From positions 1-64,000 of the forward strand of contig SADC01000935.1 of assembly GCA_004194705.1 (NCBI GenBank): a stretch of DNA of 64,000 nucleotides, in the 5' to 3' direction. Source of the DNA: Ditylenchus dipsaci (taxonomy: Eukaryota > Nematoda > Chromadorea > Rhabditida > Anguinidae). This document shows, in pieces, positions 51,301-60,656 of the stretch. The position numbers and the translations under genes were made by a program. Below the pieces are notes generated by a model. That model ran no database searches and was not told the DNA's origin. It saw only the letters and a list, made by a program, of their open reading frames with translations. How positions within the stretch are numbered: position 1 is the stretch's first letter; the number at the start of each line of letters is the position of its first letter.

Positions 51301-52527
51301 AGAAATCTAAGGGCTTTCTTTCTGTAGTAGGAGATTCAACTATTGAGTTAAAAAAAATTTTAGAATTGATTTTCGACGAAAAACTGTCCTCCACACAAAT
51401 TTTTTAATTTTTCCTCAAGTTTTTAGTTTCCAATTTTGGGGATGACAGGATGACAATGTGAATTTGCACTCACTTTGGTAAATTCAATCCTTTAGAAGTT
51501 GATATTTTTAGTTCTCTTTTTGCTTACGTCTCGTTCATTTACATCAGGCGTTCCTTAAATGATGTAGTATTCGACGCAAGAGATAAATGTCTTTTTTGTC
51601 GAATCAAATTTGCTGAAAAGCCATAAAGGTTTTAAAACAAAACTGTCATTTTCAGGCATAATTTTTGACTCCTTCTGTCATTTTCTCAAAACGAACAAAC
51701 TTTCTGATCACGTTATCAGAAAGCTCTTCTAATACTATACCCTACCACTCAATAAACCTTCACCCCCACCTTTGAATCAGCTTGGGGGACCAAGGCAATT
51801 TTTTTTTCATTTTTATTTTTTCAATTTCAAATTCTAAACTAAGATTTTAAAACAGTAAATTTACACTTTTAAATTTTTATGATGCGAAATAAATTTCGTT
51901 CGTAATAAAAAAGGCCTTGGTCCTCCAAGCTAATTTACTGGCAGGGGTCAAGGTTAATTAAGTGGTGAAAGTGCAAAAATGACAGGGCTTTTCAAAATTT
52001 GGAAACTAAAAACTTGAGGCAAAATTTAAAAAATTGTGTGGAGGGCAGTTTTTTGTCGAAAAACAATTCCAACAATATTTGTCAGAGCAATTAGACCCAA
52101 TTAGACCCGATAGGCAAAAAAAATTGCGGTCAAAATTCTGAGGCAACAAATTTTCTTATAGGGGTCTTTAAAATTAGAGAAAACGAGTTTTAAACACACA
52201 TTTTGAGGGGAGCTTTCATATATTTTGAGAGGAGATTCACATACATAGTTCGTAATTTAAGGAGGTGAATTCAAAATTGTAAGGAGGTATACACATATTT
52301 TGATGAGCTTTTTCACCTATAGATTTTGAATAAATCATACTATATCGCCTACTTGGAATAAAGTTAATTGGTCTTGATTAAAAACCAAGCTTTCCAAAAT
52401 GTGAATCTGTCGAGCATGTTGCTGAATTATTTGAGAAAAATGTGTGTTGACCAGCCGCACATTTTCGGACAATTCTTTTCTGGTGAGAAAAGAGAAGATC
52501 TCAGCTAATGTATCGTTGTCAGGGAAA
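48397..52527 (-). CDS. F-box protein, at least four exons
   Basis: Exons in transcript order: 52353-52527, 50516-50801, 49016-49164, 48397-48652. The first visible exon encodes an F-box: FPDNDTLAEIFSFLTRKELS then ENVRLVNTHFSQIIQQHARQ. F-box proteins recruit substrates to SCF ubiquitin ligases through Skp1. The next exons give NIPPNFVKFFAVSISPVQEW, TSPECFLNSCVTIRLREETT, MIAWLHDPLSSQQYEDHQKL and GEHLGRMMNITDVKDPKFNK. Three junctions agree in phase without any correction, which strongly supports the model. The last exon starts INQLVHSFCACMTKDG and needs a one-base shift near 48605 to continue as GFVDLRLINEHTNEELLLEN to a stop at 48397. The initiator exon was not found. The substrate-binding part matches no domain I know; nematodes have large divergent F-box families. 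Confidence 0.75.
48684..48983. mobile_element. Group C MITE in F-box gene last intron
   Basis: Ends CAGTCAAACTTTAATATAGT and ACTATATAGGGGTTTGACTG, with TA at the right. The left dinucleotide is TG, so the duplication has one mismatch. Confidence 0.7.
49725..50153. mobile_element. Group C MITE in F-box gene intron
   Basis: Ends CAGTCGACTCTCTAAGG and TTATATAAAGAGTCGACTG, flanked by TA at both ends. The interior motif 'TTACCACGTTCG', 'TTGACATCCA' and 'CCAGTTCTGTTT' recurs in the half-element at 59946-60130. Confidence 0.8.
50291..50391. mobile_element. Group C MITE, 101 bp
   Basis: Ends CAGTCGCTTCTCGATTTAGTG and CACTAAATCGAGAGGCGACTG, a perfect 20-bp inverted repeat flanked by TA. Confidence 0.9.
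50930..52270. mobile_element. 1.3-kb foldback occupying F-box gene intron
   Basis: Arms pair 'ACGAAAAACTGTCCTCCACA' (about 51373) with 'TGTGGAGGGCAGTTTTTTGT' (about 52037), and 'CCTCAAGTTTTTAGTTTCCA' with 'GGAAACTAAAAACTTGAGGC'. Outer parts pair 'TGAATCCCTCCTCAAAATAT' with 'GAGAGGAGATTCACA'. The centre includes an 'AGCTTGGGGGACCAAGGC / GGCCTTGGTCCTCCAAGC' pair. It fills nearly all of the intron between 50802 and 52352. Confidence 0.7.
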
Positions 52528-52669
52528 CTGAAAGGATCATGTTATAGAAGTACAAGCACTTTTTCACGTCTAATGCTTCAAAGACACATTCGAAAGCCAC
52601 TCCACAATGATGACTCCGAACAATTAGTCAAAAACCTACTCTACTAATAGGGTTTGAGCTTTTCAGCTA

Positions 52670-52810
52670 CCGTTTTATTGCATCCCCTCTCTCGAAGGGG
52701 TAAGCAGCTATTAGAGGGTGGTAATTACATTTCAATACAGTCCCTAAGGTGAGTAATAAATAGAGGGTATTCAGTTAATGAAGGGTAGGTAATTCTTAGA
52801 GGTTATACGG
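52670..52810. mobile_element. Group B MITE, diverged
   Basis: Left CCGTTTTATTGCATC and right TTCTTAGAGGTTATACGG, flanked by TA, with the 'CTATTAGAGGG' interior motif. It lies just upstream of the F-box exon. Confidence 0.55.
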
Positions 52811-53039
52811 TAATCCCTGAAATGCATTTCATTTGCCTCGATGGCTGAAGTTCTTTTCACCCCCTGGCCCAAAAACACGTTTTTACAACTTGTATCAATG
52901 TTTTATGGTTTGAAATGCGTAGAAACACGAAAAAACTATTGAGTTAAAACCATTTACAGGCAAAACTCTGACGAAAACCATGATACCCATACACCCTTAC
53001 GATCAAAAACTATAGGGTACCAGGATACCAATGAAAAGA

Positions 53040-53350
53040 CTAAAAGATGAACTTAAACATAGTTGTTCTAACTGGAGCCTATCGCATTTTGAAACTCTGG
53101 TATGCATACATGTTTCATACATGCAGAGTCCTTTTCGAGTGATTTGTGTCTAAGGTGCGTGGGTGTGCGCATCTCAAATCCAACCTCCTAAACCCCTACG
53201 CCCCTGAAGAGGGCACAAAGGGTTTGATAACTTAGAGATGCGTGCACTCACTTATCTTAGACATAATTCCGGGCAAGACTCTTGATCAAAAATGCATTAA
53301 GAGCCTTGTTTTGCCCAGCTCTAGTGAACAAAACATTGTAGAACTAGGAA
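53040..53350. mobile_element. Group A core copy
   Basis: 'TTTTCGAGTGATTTGTGTCT', 'GGGTGTGCGCATCTCAAATC', core 'CCCCTACGCCCCTGAAGAGG' and 'AGAGATGCGTGCACTCACTT'. Preceded (52.87-53.03 kb) by sequence related to 11.22-11.36 kb, so the open frame at 11186-11563 is probably repeat-derived. Confidence 0.65.
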
Positions 53351-53511
53351 CAACAGGCGCCTATCGGTGCCTCTATCATATTTTGAAATTTTGATAAATA
53401 TCAATCCATCTCACACTCCCCTGATTACCACTTTCTGTGTACTCTCGCACATCCTGGCTACCCTTTTCCTGGGTACTCTCCTCCTGCCTTCGAAGTTCCC
53501 GCCCACTCTCC

Positions 53512-53700
53512 TCATATGGTACTTTCCTGGTGGTTTGGAGGGTGTCAAGGCAGTTAAGTCTCCATTCTGGTGGTTAGGTGGTTTCCACGTAGTTCGAGCT
53601 TGCTGCTGGTGGTCCGGGTACTCCTTTGGTGGTTCGAGCCCCATCCTGGTAGTTCGGGCCCTATCCTGGTGGTTCAGGCCCCATCCTGGTGATCATGGAC
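53512..53700. repeat. Minisatellite TCCTGGTGGTTCGGG-type
   Basis: Imperfect units of about 20-25 bases, 'GCCCCATCCTGGTGGTTC'. Overlapping open frames on both strands are artefacts. Confidence 0.65.
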
Positions 53701-53709
53701 GCTCCTATT

Positions 53710-54830
53710 ATGCCCCTCTTAAAAAGCTTATTTTTCGACGATCTTTTTTTAAATAAAAGCTGACATTCTGAGGAAGACGGTGGATTTACCCGCAAAAAGT
53801 ATTTCGCCTTCTACTACCCATTTTGGGCCTTCAAAGTCAAAAAAGCGTTATCCACACATGCCAAATACTATGACTTCATTCATAGAAGTAGGCATATGAC
53901 AATCTTGAAATGCGTATTTTTCGACGCTCTTTTTTTTAAACGAAAGCTGACATTTTGGGAATCACGGTGAACTTACCAGAAACGATTTCCCAATCTACGA
54001 CCCATTTTATCCATTTTATCCATCAAAATAGCGTGAATCAACCACCCGCCCCCATCCCAAATACTACATAGAGATACCTTTTCATGGTATCCAGGCACCC
54101 TATGTTTTCAACCATGAGGGCGGGTATGCTTTTGGTCTCATTTCGTCATTTTTTTATAACTAAAATTTTTTGTGGACTTGTGAAAAGTAAAATACCTGAA
54201 GTAAAATTATACACGCAATAGTTACCTTTCAAAAAAGCACATGTTTCAATTCAATCTCGCCGCTTTCGAATTAGACTGATCGGCAAATATAATAAAAGCA
54301 GTTTGATGAACGGTGAAAAACTCTTGTTCGAAAATCTACAAAGTTAGATTCGCTTCAAGACACTTCAAGCTGTTTGAATGGCTCACCCCGAAACAAGGTT
54401 GGGAATTGTGTTTTTTTTTTTGCTTTAGAAAAAGGACTAAAATAGTTCTAAAAACTCTCCAATAGTTTTAATGGTCTTATTTCAGGGCTTTAACTTATGA
54501 AAACATTGGCTCTATATGTGTTTGTGTCGCCCCCAAAAAAGTATGCCTTGGTCCCACCTGTTGATTTTTTTCTTAATTTTTTTTCTTTCAATAGTTTCGA
54601 AAACCATTTATTTGCAAGGATTTTGGTTTCTGTGTTTCAATTTCAAAGTATTTTCCTATTAGCCGATAGCTATACCAAAAAACTACGAGTCTATTGAGCT
54701 GTGTCGACCAGTTTTGTCTCAAAGAAGGAAGCTTTTTGTCGAAAAGTGGATAGTTGAGGGCGAACTGGATTGAAATCATGAATATTTATGACATTAAGCG
54801 GATGTCATGCACACTCATAAGTTTAAAGGA
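53710..54830. other. No gene seen
   Basis: Contains a pair of similar 'TTTTTCGACG(A/C)TCTTTTTTT' motifs (53.73 and 53.92 kb), suggesting a local duplication of about 190 bp. Otherwise I see AT-rich sequence with no convincing exon. Confidence 0.4.
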
Positions 54831-54836
54831 GCATGC

Positions 54837-55719
54837 TTTCCTGTTGACAAGTCAATTGTTGATATTTGAATTCCCGGGGACAAAATCCTACACTATGGTT
54901 TTGGCACGAATTGTTTTTTGAATGCAAGCATTTTTTATTTCAAATATTCTTTTTGAATACTTTAATTACGTCAAACCCAGCAATTATGGGCACAGCAAAA
55001 AGTATGATTACTCACTGAACCTGTAGTATTTAGCCGGATCGGATCCCGAGGTTGAGCATGAGTCAGACCTCTTCAGAGTGTCGTGGACTTCGAGTTTTGG
55101 ATTTGCTGAGCCTTTGGCTCGGCCTTCAATCTGTGGGGGAGTTCACTGTGTAAAACACCAATGTCGGAGCAAATGAAATACCACTGTTCATACCGAGTCT
55201 TATTGAATTTTCTCGGTGTTTGTTTTCATGAAAGTTGGTGATTTCGCCAGTGTAATGATTTGTCAATGCTAAGGCGAGAGTTTTAGAAAGTTCTGCCCTA
55301 ATACCGAAACTTCTACTTAAATCTGTGTCCGTTGAAATTGGTCTTACCTAAAATTGAACCAAAAACAATTTTAAATTCAAACCAGAGGCTTACCTACTGA
55401 TCAGACCGAAAAAATTTGTAAGGCCGAGCCAAAGGCTCAGCAAATCCAAAACTCGAAGTCCATGACACTCTGAAGAGGTCTGACTCATGCTCAACCTCGG
55501 GATCTGATCCGGCTAAATACTACAGGTTCAGTGAGTAATCATACTTTTTGCTGTGCCCATAATTGCTGGGTTTGACGTAATTAAAGTATTCAAAAAGAAT
55601 ATTTGAAATAAAAAATGCTTGCATTCAAAAAACAATTCGTGCCCAAAACCATAGTGTAGGATTTTGTCCCGGGAATTCAAATATCAACAATTGACTTGTC
55701 AACAGGAAAGCATGCTCCT
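54837..55719. mobile_element. Group E foldback, TTAA target, 883 bp
   Basis: Ends AGGAGCATGCTTTCCTGTTG and CAACAGGAAAGCATGCTCCT, a perfect 20-bp inverted repeat flanked by TTAA (54833-54836 and 55720-55723). The arms continue nearly perfectly for over 300 bp each, so the insertion is recent. The interior repeats 'GCTGAGCCTTTGGCTCGGCC' as part of the inverted arms. Confidence 0.9.
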
Positions 55720-55739
55720 TTAATGCTGATGTGAGTCTA

Positions 55740-57430
55740 TCATTTATTGATAATTCATTGATAATTTATTCTTGCTCTTATTCTTGCTCCTGCTCGGAGC
55801 AAGAGCCGGGGCAAATTTTTGAAATAATAGTAGCCATCCCCCGCCCACCCCTAGGAGGGGGTTGAAAAATAGTAGCCTTCCTATAAATCGACCTATTTAG
55901 GCTTATTTTGCATCCCTCTAATAGCAGCCCATGGGCTACTATTTTTCAACCCACTTCCATGGGCTGCTAATACGGGAAATGGTTTCTACAGTGAAATTAT
56001 CATTTATGTAGTGAATAAAAACTCTACTGCAATTTTCAAATCGTTCTCCCGTAAATTTTCGACTTAAATTGCACAAAACAATTTTTCCACTGCCTCTCAA
56101 ATTTTACAATTAATATTTTTATTTAAGGATATCGATAATTTGCTTCTCGTTTCTTTATTCCGTCGAATCTTTTTCTAGAAAGACAGTATTTTCTTTGAAA
56201 TTCGCACTAACTATAGAAAATAAGAAGTAAACTGGGGTAAAACCATGTTTTGGTGTGTGCAAAGACCAAAATACCCGATATTTCGTTTCTAGGCATCTTT
56301 GTGCTTTTGAGTTAAGTATATTTCCGTGCACTAATTTCTAAACTTTAATTACATCTTGATATTGTGAAAAATTGGTACCACTGTTATTTTCATATCCTCA
56401 AAGAGTGGTTTTTGAAAGAATGGCAGCCGACAGCAAGAAGAGAGCTAAGTTTAGAGTAACAAATACAAGCCTCACATTATAATATATTGAACAGACCAAA
56501 ACAGGCATCACAGAAGGCGTAGTATCATTTTGAAACATGGGCATAAAATTTTACAATTCACTCACTTGAAATGCCAATTCCAAATTCTAATAAGTTCGAA
56601 TTCGTCAAATGCCAAGTTCTTCAAATGCAAATGCTAAAATTCAAAAATAAGTTTGTGTTTCATTCATTGAATGAAGGAAAAGCTAAAAATAAATGGAACT
56701 ACACCAAAACTTTATTAAAAAAAATAAATAAGAAAGCAGATTTTTTATTACGGAATCGTCTAAGTGGATCGTGACGGAGATTATTGACAATCATCGGTGG
56801 CTCCTCAGGGCACAAAATGAAACCTAAATCGAATTTCAGTCAAAGTGGGAGGTGGTGAAACTTTTACGGCTATCTTTTGACATCGACTTTTTACCTTTTT
56901 CATATATTTTTTTTCATCTTGGATGTTTTTGCACCATTTTGTAGCTGAGATTTTTCTTTATCGATCAAGTGGCCAACTAAACTTTTGGACTTTGGTCATA
57001 GTCAAGTCAGGTTGGCTATAGGTCAATCGGTCTACAGGTCCAGTGTTTGGACCTCGTACTCGTACTACTAGTACGACTACGAAATACAAGAAGAAATTTC
57101 AGAGGTACGGGTACGAGGTATGAGCGAAAATTTGAGACAGTCTTATTTAAGTAACTTATTTTAAAAACAATTAAATTGTTTTCAAGTTTGCTTATTGAGG
57201 AATAGTAGTAAGTGTTGACCGTATTTTTAAAATTTATAAAGTATTTATTACACAAAAAATTTATAAATAAAATGACTAGCTACATTTTAATGCTACTAAA
57301 TTTGTATTACAATTGCACTAATTTTCGGAATCTACATTGTAAAATAAGTTCTATGGTAAAATAAAGGACAATTAAAAATAAATTTCCCTAGTTTTAACAG
57401 AAAATATATTTGCTGATTGTAATATTCTTG
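55740..57430. other. No gene seen
   Basis: A group B-like pair of arms (AATAGTAGCC...GGCTGCTAATACGGG) lies near 55.83-55.98 kb. A 'CTCGTACTCGTACTACTAGT' palindromic run lies near 57.05 kb. No exon with splice context is apparent. Confidence 0.4.
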
Positions 57431-57438
57431 ACAATTTG

Positions 57439-59049
57439 TCAAATTAACCCATACTTTTTTAAATTAAAATAGTAGTCGAATTCATTTGGTCTTGCTCTCA
57501 TAGACTGCTGCAAAGGGGGTGGTGGAGGGGCGTTGAAGTGACATGGTCTGTGCTGAGCTCGAGCCCTAGGGCTGATGAGCATGGCGGTCCATGAAGAACA
57601 AGAGGTTGAGGACTGCTCACCCTCCTCCATCATCTCCTCGTCTGGCTCGTCCTCGGAAGAAGAGTCAGAGAGAGATGGCTGGGCTCGCACAATAATGCCT
57701 GTTCTCAGACCATTTTTGGCTGATGAATGGTAATTACTAGCAAAAATAGGGTCATGGCGATAACCTTCTGGGCAAGGAGAATGGCTGAAGTAAATGGAGA
57801 TGATATTTGGAGGGCCTGCTGAACAGGCTGGTCGTTGGATCCATGATTGTATTGGGCTGTGGATTTGGAAGAAGGCAAGTGGACATCTCTGTAAATTGGC
57901 TTGACATGTCGGTAATGATCAGTGTAGTTGTTGTTGGATATGGTCAGGTCGATTTCTGCTGGAACATGCCGATAGGCTTCATATGGAACAGCATAGATGG
58001 GACTTGATGAGTTTCGTTGGCTGTCTTGTTGAGGATGTGTTTGGTCAGTGGACTCATAGGAGAGACGGTAACTAGAGCCCGCCACAGACACAAGTTCAGA
58101 ATTGAAATTGTTTTGCTCGTCATCAAGTAGAAGTGATAGACGGTTCAGACACTATAAAAGAAATTTATAGACAGTGTTATTTAAATAAAAAAAGTTAATT
58201 AACGATTATGAACATTCACAAAAAATATAATTCTGGTGGAAGGAGAACCACTCAGGTAAACTTAAAATGGCTCAAATGAACAAAAAAAGAGAATCGGGAT
58301 GTCCTACGCCACCCCCCCCCTTCCCCACTAGAACGTGTCCCAAAAAAGCCTAACACTTCAAACTCGCCGTTAGACCATTTTCATATTGCGCGTTTTTCAA
58401 TTTTGTGTCATTTAGTAGCCCTGCGCATTCTCTATCAAACCTAGTCAAAAAAATTTATTACGAATTCCTCACTCTAACAAAAAAATTAAAGATCCTGTGA
58501 TTTGAAATTGAGATTAAAAGGATTTCATGGGTTGACAAATGACATAAAGTTAAAAAAACGCAATATGAAAATGGTCTATCGGCCGTTTTGAAGTGTAAGG
58601 GTTTTTGTTTTGGGACGCCTTGCACGTTATAAGGGCTTCGTTTCATAAAATAGCGGCTATTTTATTGCAAAAGTAGATGCCAGCTAGATTTTTAGTTGAC
58701 CATGTTAAGATAGTGCAGACATAAAAATTCTCCTTTCCAGTGAAGAAGAAAATCCAAAAATTGTTTGTTCATCAGGGATCGGTCGGGAAATGATCAAAGT
58801 CCCAGCGCCAACAATCAAGGCAATGTCTCCGTCGGCCAGAAGAACTCTGACCAACACAAGCATGAGACACCATTTAACGCCCAGGCGCTCAGTGAATGGA
58901 TTGTTGTCCTCATTTCCCTGTAAATTTCTATCTAAATTTTTGATATAGCTACTTTGTCTTGCTCTACCAGTTGCTGGGTTTGAAAAGGATGCAGACGGTG
59001 AGAGAGAAATTCTCTTTGCTATCGAAGTTTCCTTGCTTTCTCTTCTCAT
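57439..59049 (-). CDS. Unrecognised protein with Ser-rich and acidic regions
   Basis: Two coding blocks. 58700-59049: RRESKETSIAKRISLSPSAS, GRARQSSYIKNLDRNLQ, then after a possible internal acceptor (TTACAG) GNEDNNPFTERLGVKW and a hydrophobic run in the same frame (CLMLVLVRVLLADG, IALIVGAGTLIIS). 57439-58151, starting after an acceptor (TTTTATAG): CLNRLSLLLDDEQNNFNSEL, AGSSYRLSYESTDQTHPQQD, SSSPIYAVPYEAYRHVPAEI, then, after a one-base shift near 57817, GPPNIISIYFSHSPCPEGYR, a cluster of acidic residues (SDSSSEDEPDEEMMEEGEQS), a PPPPP run and a C-terminus FDYYFNLKKYGLI. Tyr-x-x-hydrophobic motifs and low complexity suggest a cytoplasmic scaffold or receptor tail. The joining splice between blocks is not resolved. 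It could be a 3' continuation of the gene at 60.66-64 kb, which has an alternative donor at about 60648. Confidence 0.5.
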
Positions 59050-59077
59050 GTTTTTTCACCACATGGTGTAACAAGTA

Positions 59078-59865
59078 CCGTATTCTCTCTAATAGAACCA
59101 CATGTGGTTCTATTTTTCAACCCCCTTGGGGGTGTGGTTCTATTAGAGAGTGTGGTTCTATTTTTCAACCTTCTGAATATATTCAAGCATTGCAGCATAC
59201 GCGCATAAATTCTTTATTTCGGACCTGCTTGAGTTTAGGGGGGACGCTCATTTATACTATACTTTTTATTTATTTTTGTCGCTCATGGCAGTCATGGTTA
59301 TATCTATATGAATAGTTTAATAAGTAATTTTGTTGATTAAGGTGATTATTGTCATCCCGGCCACCATAATCAACTCGATCAACCTAAAAAATAAAATATA
59401 AATAGTAAAAGTAGGCGTCCCCCTAAACCAGAGCAGGTCCCAAACTCATTGACACTCTAGAGATATATCTTTATTACTATAATCAAATTTTTTGTTGCGC
59501 TTCCTCAAGATCGATTTCTTGTATCTGCTCAGCCAACTTCTTCTCATCTTGCGCGAGCTTCACCTTGCCTTGACCACTCGGAACCGGCCCAACTTTCTTG
59601 AAACGGTAAGTGGCTTCGCCCCAACATCCATCGGTGGCATTGGGAACTCCGCATTATTTGATTGACTCAACGATGAGCTCCTAGAAGAGATTCTCGCAGG
59701 CTTCGACAATCCATTGGAGTTAGACGGCCGTCGGCGCAGCTTGAGGGTCTTAAGAGGTGTGGTTCTATTAGAGAGCGTGGTTCTAATAGAGAGTGTGGTT
59801 CTATTTCACAACCCCTTGGGGGTGTGGTTCTATTAGAGAGTGTGGTTCAAATAGAGAGAATACGG
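59078..59865. mobile_element. Group B composite carrying non-TE sequence
   Basis: Outer ends CCGTATTCTCTCTAATAGAA and AATAGAGAGAATACGG, flanked by TA (59076-59077 and 59866-59867). Both arms carry 'GTGTGGTTCTATTAGAGAG' and 'CAACCCC(C)TTGGGGGTG'. Between the arms are a second inverted pair (59212-59270 with 59391-59452) and a coding-like stretch (59480-59750). Either one element captured host DNA, or two elements flank it. Confidence 0.6.
59480..59750 (-). CDS. Coding-like segment inside group B arms
   Basis: The minus strand reads TLKLRRRPSNSNGLSKPARI then SSRSSSLSQSNNAEFPM in one frame. In another frame it reads ATYRFKKVGPVPSGQGKVKL followed by AQDEKKLAEQIQEIDLEEAQ. GC content is higher than the surroundings. 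The second part looks like a charged coiled-coil. It may be a captured exon or an internal exon of the neighbouring minus-strand gene. No domain is recognised. Confidence 0.4.
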
Positions 59866-59945
59866 TATTTCAACTACTTTTATAACAGCCACAGCTTTCG
59901 TGAACGGAGATCGACTCAGTTTTGCAGGGAGAGTTTTTTTTAGTA

Positions 59946-60130
59946 CAGTCGGCTCTCTATATAACATAACTCAAAGGACCGAGCAAGTTACCACGTTCGA
60001 CACCTTATTGACATCCACTTTTTCAAGCTTTTACCAGTTCTGTTTTGACAATCTGGTCCCAAATATTACAAGGATTCCGATTTTGCCGATCACTTTTTGG
60101 AAAACAAAATTTTCTTCTCTAATAAACTAA
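59946..60130. mobile_element. Group C half-element
   Basis: Left end CAGTCGGCTCTCTATATAAC after TA, with the interior shared with 49725-50153 (GTTCTGTTTTGACAATCTGG). The right end is missing; a 'CTCGAGTC' rich palindrome follows at 60.30-60.43 kb. Confidence 0.6.
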
Positions 60131-60656
60131 AAACTCGGTTAAAAAACAGGATTTTTGTTGAATTCGCCGAAAATTCACGTAATTTCGCCTATAGTCCCTC
60201 ATTTTGGGATTCGTCGAATTTCTCAAAAAATTTCGACTTCATTTCTGTTTCTTTTGTCTCTTGTAAAAAAATACTTTTCTGACAAAATATCTAGTTTAGA
60301 AGTGGGGTTGTCGAGTCGAAGCCTTGAGACTCGAAAAAAAGAACTCGAAAATTTTCGAATTTCGAGTTTTTTTTTTTCGAGTCTCGAGACCTGGAAAAAA
60401 ATTTCGATTCTTTCTTTCGAGTTTTGACACAAATTTAAACTGCAACAAATTTGAATAACGCCACAAAAAGGGGCCAAGGCAAATTTTTGCTAACTTTTGG
60501 GTTAACTTAACACCAAAAAATTGCCCAGCAAAACTGACTCAAATGCGCTTACAGATTTTTGAAAAAGTGTTAAGACAAAAAGCTTTGGCTGGTTTAAAAA
60601 TGGATAAAATTCTTGTTACACCTTGATGCATTAATAAAACATGTTCTTACCTCCAA

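Noticed and set aside
53367..53756. 129-codon open frame
   Set aside because: It reads through the GGTGGTTCGGG minisatellite; the opposite strand is equally open.
55020..55140. Second 5S-like gene (GGATCCCGAGGTTGAGCA)
   Set aside because: The resemblance is limited to a few words. The 5S core blocks are absent and the sequence is part of inverted transposon arms.
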